From assembly GCA_965248635.1 (NCBI GenBank), contig OZ252114.1, positions 4,216,001 through 4,280,000 on the forward strand: a stretch of DNA of 64,000 bases, in the 5' to 3' direction. The position numbers and the translations under genes were made by a program. Each line of letters begins with the position of its first letter. Position 1 is the first letter of the stretch. The stretch is from CBDAPI01 sp965248635. GTDB taxonomy: Bacteria; Acidobacteriota; UBA6911; RPQK01; CBDAPI01. The notes beneath the pieces were generated by a model that saw only the letters and a program-made list of their open reading frames with translations, did no database searches and was not told the origin of the DNA. Positions 18,374 to 27,740 of this stretch are shown one piece after another.

Positions 18374-18510
18374 CCCAGGCAATTTGCAGTGGAAATGTCT
18401 CGTGCTTCTTGTCCTGCCGTGGCTGTGGACTTCCGGCTTTTCACAGCAGGACCGTCAACCCAACCTGCTTTCCACCGGCAAAATGACGAAGGTGAATTTG
18501 CGGGGTTAAA
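18374..18510 (+). pseudogene. 5' fragment of a sialidase-like gene
   Basis: This stretch repeats, with about ten substitutions and one inserted T, the start of the sialidase-like gene at 42156 (compare 42176-42310): the signal peptide (WKCLVFLVLPWLW in the intact copy) and the following QDRQPNLFSSGKMTKV region. The inserted T breaks the frame and similarity stops after ~135 bp, so it is an orphan remnant left by a duplication or deletion. It lies just upstream of the convergent glycosidase-like gene. Confidence 0.75.
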
Positions 18511-18602
18511 TAGAAAGCGCAGGTTGGCCAAAATGAAGGCGGCGGTCAATCCTCGTCGGCGACTGCTGACATCCAAAATTAAGCATTTCGAGACGGTTGC
18601 AT

Positions 18603-20408
18603 TCATGTGTAGGCAATTGAGACACGGACCTGCAGCAACTCAACCGGCGCGGCCGGATTCCCTCCCTGCGGTGGAGGGTCAACTGTCAGCTCCAAGGTAT
18701 TAGTCCCTTTTCTCAGCGTACCCGGATTTACTTGAAAGCGGAGCCAACCGGCTTCCTCCCGAAAACCCAAACCGTAACCGGCTTCCGTGTGCTGACGGTT
18801 GGCTTCAGGGGAAATGTATCCCTTCGGTGAAGACGGTTTCGGATCGGATAACGATCGGCCGTTGAGCCTCCACGTGGCTCGTTTCGCCTCACTCACATCT
18901 TGCCACTGCGTTTGCACGGTCGCTGCCACCGCGGAATGCGTTTCATCAGAGATGCGCAGGACAAACCTTACGCTTGTCGGACCCGATTGGGTGGTGAACA
19001 CTCTAGGCAACTGGCCAGGGATATTCCTTGTCTTCGAAGGCCGGTCCGTGTCGATGGCGTAGAGCTTATTCTTCCGCGCCAAAGCCTTGGGATCCCCTAC
19101 CCTAGGTACGGTGCCGTAATCTTTGGGATCCGTGGGTCCGTGGTGGGTGTGCCAATCAAACAGGTAGATTCCGTCCACTCCTTCATCCCAAAACCGGTGG
19201 GAGGCTGCGTAAACCGCTGTGTAGTCAGAGGCGATATTCTCTTCCATCTCGGGATCGCGATGGTCAAACCTGGGTCTGCCCGTACGAAAAGGGTGGACTA
19301 GACGATCGAGGCATCCGTAGACCGGGATACCGTACCGATGTCCGAGTTGAACCCACTCTTTGATGGGGATTGAAAACGGAGTCAGTCCGGAACCGCCTAC
19401 CATGAGATCCACCCAGACGTTGCGAGCCCAAGTCTCCGGGTCCAGTCCTGCCGACAGGCTCAGTTCGATGCTGTCCGGAGGACGAACGGCCAGAAGAATC
19501 GGACGCCCTCGCTTTTCCCCGTAGTAGTCCAGTGTTTGCCGAACCTGATGAACGAAGTCGTTCATGATCGGCGTGTTCCGGCGCTGCTCCCCCAGCTTGA
19601 AAAACATGCTGTGTCGGCACCAATCCAGCTCGACTCCATCCAGATCGTAGCGCTGGCAGGCTCCTTCCACTACCCCCAGATAACGGGCGCGAACCTCGGG
19701 CAGCGCATAATTGTAGCCGGCCCAAAACCGGGCATCGCGAGAAGCCATTCCATTTCGTTCGATCACGTCTGCCAGGGGGTGATCTTCTTCCGCTTGGCGG
19801 CGCAACTCCACTACCTTGCGCGGGTTGTAGAGGTGTTGTTTGTTCTCTATTTCACTGTAACGTTGAATCCAGGGTAGAGCCTTTCTTTCCCAGTGTTCCC
19901 GCGAAATATAACCCAACAGCAGATCAGGATGTCTGAGCCTGAATGGGGGCCAATAAGACGCTTTGGGGGGAAACAGGGAAGCGTGAATATCATTCATTCG
20001 AATGGAGTAGAAAAACTCCATCCCATTCTGGTGCGCGAAGTCGACTACATGTGTGACGGGATTGGCGCCCAGGACTTCGATGTTTTTTCGAGGGATCTCC
20101 CAGTCCGGCTCATTGACATGAGCACAGTAGAAAATGCTGTCCACTTGAGTCCCTTTCACGTAGTTCAGCGTGTTGCCCAGGAACTGGTCGACCGATTCCA
20201 GGGGGATCGACCATTTACCGCCGGCGTAGGCAGGCTGCAGCATGTCACTCCCGTCGTTGTTCCAAAGAATACGGCGCTTTCGTCGCCTGGCCTTTGCTCT
20301 GTCGCCGGCCTGATTGGACGCCCGAACTGCAGAGGCTCCTTGGGCCGAAACAGAGGTCAACCAGGTCGCTGCGGCCATTTCTTTCAAGAATGCTCGACGA
20401 TTCTTCAT
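18603..20408 (-). CDS. Tat-exported glycoside-hydrolase-like protein (paralogue 1)
   Basis: The 601-residue protein starts with a Tat-type leader (NRRAFLKEMAAATW). The body (about 45-420) reads as a TIM-barrel hydrolase: RRILWNNDGSD, VDFAHQNGMEFFYSIRMND, RYDLDGVELDWCRH, RPILLAVRPPDSIE and GVDGIYLFDW. The Glu/Asp in LDGVELDW is the likely catalytic region by analogy with DUF4015/GH-like barrels. A C-terminal beta domain follows (~460-600). It is paralogous throughout to the protein at 30129-31817. The ribosome site AGGAGAAGG precedes the ATG. It presumably cleaves a polysaccharide in the periplasm; the exact glycan is unknown. Confidence 0.75.
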   Translation of the reverse strand: MKNRRAFLKEMAAATWLTSVSAQGASAVRASNQAGDRAKARRRKRRILWNNDGSDMLQPAYAGGKWSIPLESVDQFLGNTLNYVKGTQVDSIFYCAHVNEPDWEIPRKNIEVLGANPVTHVVDFAHQNGMEFFYSIRMNDIHASLFPPKASYWPPFRLRHPDLLLGYISREHWERKALPWIQRYSEIENKQHLYNPRKVVELRRQAEEDHPLADVIERNGMASRDARFWAGYNYALPEVRARYLGVVEGACQRYDLDGVELDWCRHSMFFKLGEQRRNTPIMNDFVHQVRQTLDYYGEKRGRPILLAVRPPDSIELSLSAGLDPETWARNVWVDLMVGGSGLTPFSIPIKEWVQLGHRYGIPVYGCLDRLVHPFRTGRPRFDHRDPEMEENIASDYTAVYAASHRFWDEGVDGIYLFDWHTHHGPTDPKDYGTVPRVGDPKALARKNKLYAIDTDRPSKTRNIPGQLPRVFTTQSGPTSVRFVLRISDETHSAVAATVQTQWQDVSEAKRATWRLNGRSLSDPKPSSPKGYISPEANRQHTEAGYGLGFREEAGWLRFQVNPGTLRKGTNTLELTVDPPPQGGNPAAPVELLQVRVSIAYT

Positions 20409-20562
20409 GGTTCCTTCTCCTATTTGCTTTGATTTAGTACTAGACTATAAGCAAGAAGGCTCAAATGAAAATGCTCCGTCCTTCTGCTTGGAATTGGATT
20501 TGCGTGTCTCCGGCAAATGACCAGGTTCTGGGATGCACGGCGGACCCGAAGTAGCGGGGTGA

Positions 20563-21846
20563 ATGTCGGTGGAGAATCGGCTCCGTATTGACAACGTTCA
20601 CATTGTTGATGTGGCCAAAGGGGCGGTTGATCCTCGGCGATCCGTACTCCTGGAGGATGGACGAATTCGTGGGATTCTGAAGCCTGAGGAAGATCTTTCG
20701 GGAGAGATCCTCGAGGGAGAGGGACGTTATCTCTGTCCCGGCTTGATCGACGGCCATGTGCATTTCTTCCTGGACGCCAGCCCCTCACCACGCACTCACT
20801 TTATCGAGAGCAGCGAGCAGGCCAAGATGGAGGTGGCCCGCAAGAACGCCCGGCTGGCGATTGGTGCAGGCATTACCACGGTTCGAGACTGCGGTTCCCC
20901 AGCCCGGTTGATGTTTGAATTTCAAAAGGAGGTTGAACAAGGGCGGTGTCCAGGGCCTCACATCCTCAGTTGCGGCTCTCCGCTGATGCGACCGGGAGGA
21001 CACTGCCATTTCTTTGGGGGAGAAGTCACTACTGTGGCACAGGTCCGACGTCGAATCGACGAGCAACTCCATCGGGGCGCCGGCTTTGTGAAGTTGATGG
21101 CTTCCGGTGGTGGCTTAACGCCCGGTACCGACCCCAGCGAGGCCGACTTGCCGCTGGAGTTAATGCGTGCGGCAGCCGAGGCAGCTCACGCCAACGGTGT
21201 TCACGTCGCAGCCCACTGCCACGCCACTGAAAGCATCCGGCGCGCGACTGGCGCGGGCGTGGATACCATCGAACACGTAAGCTTCGTAGAGCCTCCCGGC
21301 CAATATCGTTATGATCAGGAAATTAGCTGCCGTATTCGTGATCGGGGCATTGTAGTCAGCCCAACAGTGATTGGTGCTCTCCGCACCGCTCAGCGAGTGC
21401 GCCGGTCAGGTCGACCCTTGAATCCGAAAGATTTCGGTGCAGTTGAGCGACTCGAAGGGAGACTCACCAACATGGCTCACTTCCATCAGCTGGGGATGAA
21501 AATCGTCGGTGGGACCGACTGTGGAATAACCGATACTCCCTTTGACTCTTTAGTGGATGAACTTTTGGCGTATACTCGGGCCGGGATGTCTAACCCCGAG
21601 GCGCTGCGCACGGTCACCTACGATAGTGCAGCCTTTCTGCGCCTCGCCCAAGTGGGGGAAGTGAAAGCCGCTTACCGCGCCGACCTGATTCTCTTAGACG
21701 AGACTCCCTTGGAAGATCTGAACGCCCTGCGTCATCCTTTGCTGGTCTTCAAAGAAGGCGAGGTAATTCTTCGACGGGGTGACGAAATGCGGCCCCAGCG
21801 AGGACCCGAATTTGAGCCGGTGCGACAACACAGGAGGGAAGGATGA
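20563..21846 (+). CDS. Metal-dependent amidohydrolase (imidazolonepropionase/prolidase-like)
   Basis: The 427-residue amidohydrolase-superfamily enzyme shows a two-metal site: His65/His67 in IDGHVHFF, Lys177 in FVKLMASGG (carboxylated bridging lysine), His218/His220 in VAAHCHAT, His238 in IEHVSF and Asp319 in GGTDCG. This order fits the Xaa-Pro dipeptidase/imidazolonepropionase-like branch that hydrolyses amide or lactam bonds. No signal peptide is visible, so it is probably cytoplasmic. Its stop overlaps the start of the next gene by 4 bp (ATGA), placing it at the head of the duplicated secreted-protein/sialidase operon. Confidence 0.85.
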   Translation: MSVENRLRIDNVHIVDVAKGAVDPRRSVLLEDGRIRGILKPEEDLSGEILEGEGRYLCPGLIDGHVHFFLDASPSPRTHFIESSEQAKMEVARKNARLAIGAGITTVRDCGSPARLMFEFQKEVEQGRCPGPHILSCGSPLMRPGGHCHFFGGEVTTVAQVRRRIDEQLHRGAGFVKLMASGGGLTPGTDPSEADLPLELMRAAAEAAHANGVHVAAHCHATESIRRATGAGVDTIEHVSFVEPPGQYRYDQEISCRIRDRGIVVSPTVIGALRTAQRVRRSGRPLNPKDFGAVERLEGRLTNMAHFHQLGMKIVGGTDCGITDTPFDSLVDELLAYTRAGMSNPEALRTVTYDSAAFLRLAQVGEVKAAYRADLILLDETPLEDLNALRHPLLVFKEGEVILRRGDEMRPQRGPEFEPVRQHRREG

Positions 21847-22625
21847 GTAGGGGAAGCAGACGCTTTATTTGGCCTGGAGTTTTCCTGCTGATCACGGTCA
21901 GTTTGTCAGCGCAGGTCATTTACCGTGAAAGCTTCGATCAGGGAGCGGCGGGTTGGACCACCGGAAAGTACAAGACGCATACCCGGGGGGAGACGTGGCA
22001 CCGTAACATCCTCGGATATTACGGCCAGCCGGTCCCTTTAAAGTGGAGCGTCAGCGGTGTACACTCCGGGGGGTACTCCTACACCGAGTCGCCCTGGTAT
22101 TTCGACGATAACCACGGAGAATTCGGGTGGTTGCATCTGGTCTTAAGCAAGCAGACAGGCTGGTCCACCTACCCGGTGGATGAAGAGGCGCCAGTGATTG
22201 GCAAGGACCTGCGCAATGCCGTGGTGCGCGTCTCGCTGCGCGGCAGGGACATCGAGTTGAAGGGAACCAGGTTCTACTACTGGAATCAGGCTCCTCCCGC
22301 ATCGGGTCCCTGGGTCTACCGTTGCTGGGCTTTGACCTCCGTCCCTCTCGAAGGTTACCTGACGGATGGGAAGTGGCACGACGTCAGCTTCAAACTGGAC
22401 CCCCATGAGGGAAAGTGGAGCTACATGGGGTTGATCAACGGCGGGCTGCGAAAGAGAATTCGCGTCATTCAAAGTCTTTCCGTCGGGGACGGGACATTGG
22501 AGGAGGTGCTGGGCGACGGCAAGCTTTACAACTGGGGTTTTATTCTGGTGGATGTGGATCCCTTGGATCCTCCTGCCGGCAAGATCGACATTGATCAATT
22601 CAGCATCACCGTCGGCGGTGAGTAA
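21843..22625 (+). CDS. Secreted protein of unknown function, family A copy 1
   Basis: The 260-residue protein has a signal peptide (RRFIWPGVFLLITVSLSAQV). I do not recognise the family. It is beta-rich, with the conserved blocks FDQGAAGWTTG, KTHTRGETWHRNILGYYGQP, ESPWYFDDNHGEFGWLHL, KDLRNAVVRVSLRGRD and GKIDIDQFSI, which look like a concanavalin/jelly-roll carbohydrate-binding fold. Two longer, closely related copies follow at 22676 and 25212, each directly before a sialidase-like gene, so a glycan-binding or glycan-processing role is plausible (inference). It overlaps the amidohydrolase gene by 4 bp, implying co-transcription. Confidence 0.75.
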   Translation: MSRGSRRFIWPGVFLLITVSLSAQVIYRESFDQGAAGWTTGKYKTHTRGETWHRNILGYYGQPVPLKWSVSGVHSGGYSYTESPWYFDDNHGEFGWLHLVLSKQTGWSTYPVDEEAPVIGKDLRNAVVRVSLRGRDIELKGTRFYYWNQAPPASGPWVYRCWALTSVPLEGYLTDGKWHDVSFKLDPHEGKWSYMGLINGGLRKRIRVIQSLSVGDGTLEEVLGDGKLYNWGFILVDVDPLDPPAGKIDIDQFSITVGGE

Positions 22626-22675
22626 CGAGTGGAACAAGCTTCTGGTCCGGGTTAAAAAGTGGATAGGGGTGGAGA

Positions 22676-23551
22676 ATGATAAAGAAAGAAAGACTCGGGT
22701 TTTTCTTCGGTTTGGTGTTATTTTCAGTGGCCGCGATGGCGGCAGGTGCAAAGCCAGCTCCGGGTGATGTAGTGGCTGAACATACCTTCGATCAGGGGCC
22801 GGAAGCCTGGCACATGGGAAAAGACAAAACCCATACCCGGGGGGTCACCTGGCACCGTAATATCCTGGGATTCTACGGAGAGCCCGTTTTCCTGAAGTGG
22901 CGTGAGACGGGAGGCCGCTCGGGAGGTTTCGCTTATTCCGAGTCGCCCTGGTACTTTGATGACAATCATGGGCTCTTCGGCTGGCTACACCTGCTGGCCA
23001 ACCGATACACGGAACCGGAGGAGCAGAGCAGACCCGGAAATCCGAGTCCGGTGGTGGGTCAGGATCTGCGCAATGCCGTGGTTAAGGTGTCCCTTCGGGG
23101 ACGAGACTTGGAGCTCAAGGGCACCAAGCTGTATTTTTGGCTGGGGGGAAGCGCTCCGCCCATTCGGGACACGTCTCCAGCCGATCAGCGGCCCAGATCC
23201 ACCACCAGTTACTCGGAGGAACATCGGTGGTGGGTACTGACCTCGGTGCCCCTGGAACGCTACCTGACCGATGGGAAGTGGCACGATGTGACGTTTCAGC
23301 TGGAACCGACCGAGCGCAAGTGGAGCTACCTGGGTTTGATCAACGGAGGTCTGCGTAAGAAGATTCAAGTTCGACAAAGTCTCAGCTTTGGAGACGGAAG
23401 CCTGCAATATGTTCTGGGCAACGGCAAACTTTATGTGTTTGGCTTTATTCTGGTGGACGTGGATCCTCTGGATCAGCCCAAGGGCAAAATTGACCTGGAC
23501 GAATTCAGCATCGCCACATCCTCTTCCAATCCTCCGCTGCCGGAACCATGA
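22676..23551 (+). CDS. Secreted protein of unknown function, family A copy 2
   Basis: The 291-residue paralogue of the preceding gene has a signal peptide (FFFGLVLFSVAAMAAGA) and the same blocks (FDQGPEAWHMGKDKTHTRG, SPWYFDDNHGLFGWLHL, QDLRNAVVKVSLRGRD, GKIDLDEFSI). It carries an extra ~30-residue insert with SAPPIRDTSPADQRPRSTTS before WWVLTSVPLERYL. It is followed after 56 bp by a sialidase-like gene. Conservation of the aromatic-rich WYFDDNHG loop in all three copies marks a likely ligand site. No catalytic motif is recognised. Confidence 0.78.
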   Translation: MIKKERLGFFFGLVLFSVAAMAAGAKPAPGDVVAEHTFDQGPEAWHMGKDKTHTRGVTWHRNILGFYGEPVFLKWRETGGRSGGFAYSESPWYFDDNHGLFGWLHLLANRYTEPEEQSRPGNPSPVVGQDLRNAVVKVSLRGRDLELKGTKLYFWLGGSAPPIRDTSPADQRPRSTTSYSEEHRWWVLTSVPLERYLTDGKWHDVTFQLEPTERKWSYLGLINGGLRKKIQVRQSLSFGDGSLQYVLGNGKLYVFGFILVDVDPLDQPKGKIDLDEFSIATSSSNPPLPEP

Positions 23552-23607
23552 CTGGAAAACGCGTTTTATCCTGACAGCGTGAGCTGTCCCAGTGAGAGGT
23601 CAAGACC

Positions 23608-25068
23608 ATGAAAAGAACAGGAAACAACTTGGTACTCCAGTACCTGGCTGCCGGCTTGCTCGTCCTCTGCGTCCTGAGTAACTGCCGGACCGGTGTCGAA
23701 AAAATTGAGAAGGAGACGGCTCGACGGGCTCCCCGCGTCACGCTGGGTCAGCCGGTCATAGTGATGCTGGGTCCGCCAGGCGATCTGCGTTGGGGCTACT
23801 ACAGTTTTCCCGACATGTGGCGGGCCCCCGCTGGAGAGATGTACTTGGCTGTAAACGTGGGTGAGGACGCCAACGACGTGGGCGAACACCTGCCCACCCA
23901 ATTCTTTGTCTCTCGGGACGAAGGAAAATCCTGGCAGCCGATCCTGGAAGATCAGGTAGACTTTTCGCCTGATATCATCGCCCTGCCGGGCGGTGGGCAG
24001 GTGGCCTTCGGCACCGAAAAGTATATCTATCACTATTCGACCTACGGTCCTCGCCAGCGCGAGCTACTCAGCCTCGATGAGCTGGGTCTCAAATCCGTCT
24101 TCACCACCGAAAAATCTACGCTGGTTGCGGCTCATTATCTCTACGGTGACCTGCCTCAGAAGCTGAGCCGGATCCCCATAAAGCGGCGCCAGGGACCGGA
24201 TGCTTCCTGGCAGCATGAGTACGCTCATCTGGACCCATCCGACTTGCTCCTGCGCGCACCGATTCGTGCCCCGGACGCCGCAGGAGATTGGTCCGACATA
24301 ACGCCTATGATCTCGACGACACCGCGCGATGCAGCCTCCGTTCTGTGGCCGGAGCGGTTGGTTGTGCTGCCGGACGGCACGCTCCTGTGGCCGCTTGCCA
24401 GCCAGGACCCAGGCATCCAAAGCATGTTCTTTCGCGTTCAATGTGTGGCTTCCAGCGACGGCGGAAGGACCTGGGGCATTCGCGGCACGATTGCCGATCA
24501 GCCGGAGCTGGCTGACTGGGGCTACGGCTGTGGCGAGCAATCCATGCAGAGGATGCCCAATGGCGATTTGCTCTGCGTCATGCGCACCAGGATGGCGGGC
24601 AACACTCTGGGAACCCGTCCCTTGACAAAGTCGACGCATTCGCTTGCCGCCACACGCTCCTCGGACAACGGTTACACTTGGAGCAGGCCCGAAGCGATTG
24701 CGCCCCTGAGTGTCACGCCCCACCTGCGCACCCTGGAGAACGGCACCGTGGGGGTAGTGTATGGGAGGCCAGGCGTGCATGTCCGCGCTTCGGCGGACAG
24801 CGGTCAGACCTGGAGTGAAGCCTTCCCGGTGGTGGGCCCCAAGGAGGCCCAGCTAATGGCCGAGTCTGTGGAAGAGCGCATGGCCCTGAGCCACGGTGCA
24901 CAACGCTCTGACCAGACTAAGGTCCTCAGCTGCAGCAATACGGATGTGGTCGTCACCGGTCCCGACCGGTTTATCGTCTCCTATTCCGACTTCCAGTACA
25001 GGGATGAAGAGGGTCGACAGCGAAAGGCCATTAAGGTCAGGGAAGTGATCGTCGAGATGCCAGAATAG
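23608..25068 (+). CDS. Sialidase-like Asp-box lipoprotein, copy 1
   Basis: The 486-residue protein begins with a hydrophobic leader ending LLVLCVLSNCRTG, a plausible lipobox with Cys26. The rest is a BNR/sialidase six-bladed propeller with Asp boxes SRDEGKSWQP (~110), SSDGGRTWGI, SSDNGYTWSR and SADSGQTWSE. Such exo-sialidase-fold proteins release terminal nonulosonic acids or act as lectin-like hydrolases at the cell surface. The usual catalytic Tyr/Glu and arginine triad cannot be placed without an alignment, so sialidase activity is not proven. It is paired with the family A gene 56 bp upstream and duplicated at 26144. Confidence 0.82.
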   Translation: MKRTGNNLVLQYLAAGLLVLCVLSNCRTGVEKIEKETARRAPRVTLGQPVIVMLGPPGDLRWGYYSFPDMWRAPAGEMYLAVNVGEDANDVGEHLPTQFFVSRDEGKSWQPILEDQVDFSPDIIALPGGGQVAFGTEKYIYHYSTYGPRQRELLSLDELGLKSVFTTEKSTLVAAHYLYGDLPQKLSRIPIKRRQGPDASWQHEYAHLDPSDLLLRAPIRAPDAAGDWSDITPMISTTPRDAASVLWPERLVVLPDGTLLWPLASQDPGIQSMFFRVQCVASSDGGRTWGIRGTIADQPELADWGYGCGEQSMQRMPNGDLLCVMRTRMAGNTLGTRPLTKSTHSLAATRSSDNGYTWSRPEAIAPLSVTPHLRTLENGTVGVVYGRPGVHVRASADSGQTWSEAFPVVGPKEAQLMAESVEERMALSHGAQRSDQTKVLSCSNTDVVVTGPDRFIVSYSDFQYRDEEGRQRKAIKVREVIVEMPE

Positions 25069-25211
25069 AAACACGTGGAAGACAGGGTGCTGGATCCCCT
25101 GGATCCTCCTGCCGGCAAGATCGACATTGATCAATTGAGCATCACCGTCGGCGGTGAGTAACGAGTGGAACAAGCTTCTGGTCCGGGTTAAAAAGTGGAT
25201 AGGGGTGGAGA

Positions 25212-26087
25212 ATGATAAAGAAAAAAAGACTCGAGTTTTTCTTCGGTTTGGTGTTATTTTCAGTGGCCGCGATGGCGACAGGTGCAAAGCCAGTTTCGGG
25301 TGATGTAGTGGCTGAGCATACCTTCGATCAGGGGCCGGAAGCCTGGCACATGGAAAAAGACAAAACCCATACCCGGGGGGTCACCTGGCACCGTAATATC
25401 CTGGGATTCTACGGAGAGCCCGTTTTCCTGAAGTGGCGTGAGAAGGGAGGCCGCTCGGGAGGTTTCGCCTATTCCGAGTCGCCCTGGTACTTTGATGACA
25501 ACCATGGGCTCTTCGGTTGGCTACACCTGCTCGCCCTCCGATACACGGAACCTGAGAAGCAGGGAAGACCAGGAAATCCGAGTCCGGTGGCGGGTCAGGA
25601 TCTGCGCAATGCCGTGGTTAAGGTGTCCCTTCGGGGGCGAGACGTGGAGCTCAAAGGCACCAAGCTGTACTTATTACTGGGGGGAAGCGCTCCCCCCATT
25701 CATGACAGGTCTCCAGCCGATCAGCGGCCCAGATCCACCACCAGTTACTCGGAGGAACATCGGTGGTGGGTACTGACCTCGGTGCCCCTGGAAGGCTACC
25801 TGACCGATGGGAAGTGGCACGATGTGACGTTTCAGCTGGAACCGACCGAGCGCAAGTGGAGCTTCATGGGTCATATCAACGGCGGGCTGCGTAAGAAGAT
25901 TCAAGTTCGACAAAGTCTCAGCTTTGGAGACGGAAGCCTGCAATATGTTCTGGGCAACGGCAAACTTTATGTGTTTGGCTTTATTCTGGTGGACGTGGAT
26001 CCTCTGGATCAGCCCAAGGGCAAAATTGACCTGGACGAATTCAGCATCGCCACATCCTCTTCCAATCCTCCGCTGCCGGAACCATGA
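25212..26087 (+). CDS. Secreted protein of unknown function, family A copy 3
   Basis: This 291-residue protein is the tandem-duplicate partner of the 22676 gene, with the same signal peptide and blocks. Changes are concentrated in a few places, including LALRYTEPEKQGRPG for LANRYTEPEEQSRPG, YLLLGGSAPPIHDRS for YFWLGGSAPPIRDTS, and SFMGHINGG for SYLGLINGG, the last next to the putative ligand face. The frame is intact. It again sits 56 bp before a sialidase-like gene, keeping the two-gene cassette whole. Confidence 0.78.
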   Translation: MIKKKRLEFFFGLVLFSVAAMATGAKPVSGDVVAEHTFDQGPEAWHMEKDKTHTRGVTWHRNILGFYGEPVFLKWREKGGRSGGFAYSESPWYFDDNHGLFGWLHLLALRYTEPEKQGRPGNPSPVAGQDLRNAVVKVSLRGRDVELKGTKLYLLLGGSAPPIHDRSPADQRPRSTTSYSEEHRWWVLTSVPLEGYLTDGKWHDVTFQLEPTERKWSFMGHINGGLRKKIQVRQSLSFGDGSLQYVLGNGKLYVFGFILVDVDPLDQPKGKIDLDEFSIATSSSNPPLPEP

Positions 26088-26143
26088 CTGGAAAACGCGT
26101 TTTATCCTGACAGCGTGAGCTGTCCCAGTGAGGGGTCAAGACC

Positions 26144-27604
26144 ATGAAAAGAACAGGAAACAACTTGGTACTCCAGTACCTGGCTGCCGGGTTGCTCGTC
26201 CTCTGCGTACTGAGTAACTGCCGGACCGGTGTCGAAAAAATTGAGAAGGAGCCGGCTCGACGGGCTCCCCGCGTCACGCTGGGTCAGCCGGTCATAGTGA
26301 TGCTGGGTCCGCCAGGCGATCTGCGTTGGGGCTACTACAGTTTTCCCGACATGTGGCGGGCCCCCGCTGGAGAGATGTACTTGGCTGTAAACGTGGGTGA
26401 GGACGCCAACGACGTGGGCGAACACCTGCCCACCCAATTCTTTGTCTCTCGGGACGAAGGAAAATCCTGGCAGCCGATCCCGGAAGATCAGGTAGACTTT
26501 TCGCCTGATATCATCGCCCTGCCGGGCGGTGGGCAGGTGGCCTTCGGCACCGAAAAGTATATCTATCACTATTCGACCTACGGTCCTCGCCAGCGCGAGC
26601 TGCACAGCCTCGATGAGCTTGGTCTCAAATCCGTCTTCACCACCGAAAAATCTAGGCTGGTTGCGGCTCATTATCGCTACGGTGACCTGCCTCAGAAGCT
26701 GAGCCGGATCCCCATGAAGCGGCGTGAGGGACCGGATGCTCTCTGGCAGCACGAGTACGCTCATCTGGACCCATTCGACTTGCTCCTGCGCGCACCGATT
26801 CGTGCCCCGGACGCCGCAGGAGATTGGTCCGACATAACGCCTATGATCTCGACGACACCGCGCGATGCAGCCTCCGTTCTGTGGCCGGAGCGGTTGGTTG
26901 TGCTGCCGGACGGCACGCTCCTGTGGCCGCTTGCCAGCCAGGACCCAGGCATCCAGAACATGTTCTTTCGCGTCCAGTGTGTGGCTTCCAGCGACGGCGG
27001 AAGGACCTGGGGCATTCGCGGCACGATTGCCGATCAGCCGGAGCTGGCTGACTGGGGCTACGGCTGTGGCGAGCAGTCCATGCAGAGGATGCCCAATGGC
27101 GATTTACTCTGCGTGATGCGCACCAGGATGGCGGGCAACACCCTGGGAACCCGTCCCTTGACGAAGTCGACGCATTCGCTTGCCGCCACACGCTCCTCGG
27201 ACAACGGTTACACTTGGAGCAGGCCCCAAGCGATTGCGCCCCTGAGTGTCACGCCCCACCTGCGCACCCTGGAGAACGGCACCGTGGGGGTAGTGTATGG
27301 GAGGCCAGGCGTGCATGTCCGCGCTTCGGCGGACAGCGGTCAGACCTGGAGTGAAGCCTTCCCGGTGGTGGGCCCCAAGGAGGCCCAGCTGATGGCCGAG
27401 TCTGTGGAAGAGCGCATGGCCCTGAGCATCGGTGCACAACTCTCCGACCAGACTAAGGTCCTCAGCTGCAGCAATACGGATGTGGTCGTCACCGGTCCCG
27501 ACCGGTTTATCGTTTCCTATTCCGACTTCCAGTACAGGGATGAGGAGGGTCGACAGCGAAAGGCCATTAAGGTCAGGGAAGTGATCGTCCAGATGCCAGA
27601 ATAG
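26144..27604 (+). CDS. Sialidase-like Asp-box lipoprotein, copy 2
   Basis: This 486-residue protein is nearly identical to the 23608 product, with the same lipobox-type leader (LSNC at 23-26) and four Asp boxes. Substitutions include RRELHSLD for RRELLSLD-type positions, KRREGPDALW for KRRQGPDASW, DPFDLLLR for DPSDLLLR and IGAQLSDQ for HGAQRSDQ. All are in frame, so both copies have stayed coding since duplication. Function is as for copy 1: a probable surface glycan-cleaving or glycan-binding propeller. Confidence 0.82.
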   Translation: MKRTGNNLVLQYLAAGLLVLCVLSNCRTGVEKIEKEPARRAPRVTLGQPVIVMLGPPGDLRWGYYSFPDMWRAPAGEMYLAVNVGEDANDVGEHLPTQFFVSRDEGKSWQPIPEDQVDFSPDIIALPGGGQVAFGTEKYIYHYSTYGPRQRELHSLDELGLKSVFTTEKSRLVAAHYRYGDLPQKLSRIPMKRREGPDALWQHEYAHLDPFDLLLRAPIRAPDAAGDWSDITPMISTTPRDAASVLWPERLVVLPDGTLLWPLASQDPGIQNMFFRVQCVASSDGGRTWGIRGTIADQPELADWGYGCGEQSMQRMPNGDLLCVMRTRMAGNTLGTRPLTKSTHSLAATRSSDNGYTWSRPQAIAPLSVTPHLRTLENGTVGVVYGRPGVHVRASADSGQTWSEAFPVVGPKEAQLMAESVEERMALSIGAQLSDQTKVLSCSNTDVVVTGPDRFIVSYSDFQYRDEEGRQRKAIKVREVIVQMPE

Positions 27605-27740
27605 AAACACGTGGAAGACCGAGCCAACTTCCTTTGAACCCCCAGCCTCCCGTATTCGATCGCAACGTGGGACTGTCAAACCAATCTCTGATCACAGCCT
27701 CGATGTTTCATTGCGACTTCGCCGCGTTAGGAGTTGATTA

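Larger units (their letters stand above)
22555..27619 (+). repeat. 2,536-bp tandem duplication of a family A + sialidase gene pair
   Basis: Two consecutive units of 2,536 bp, about 22555-25084 and 25085-27619, each contain a family A gene followed by a sialidase-like lipoprotein gene. Gene starts in the two units are separated by exactly 2,536 (22676/25212 and 23608/26144). The second unit begins with a copy of the 3' end of the 21843-22625 gene, so the duplication broke inside that gene's tail. The units differ by scattered substitutions, several changing amino acids, so the event is not brand new. Confidence 0.92.
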
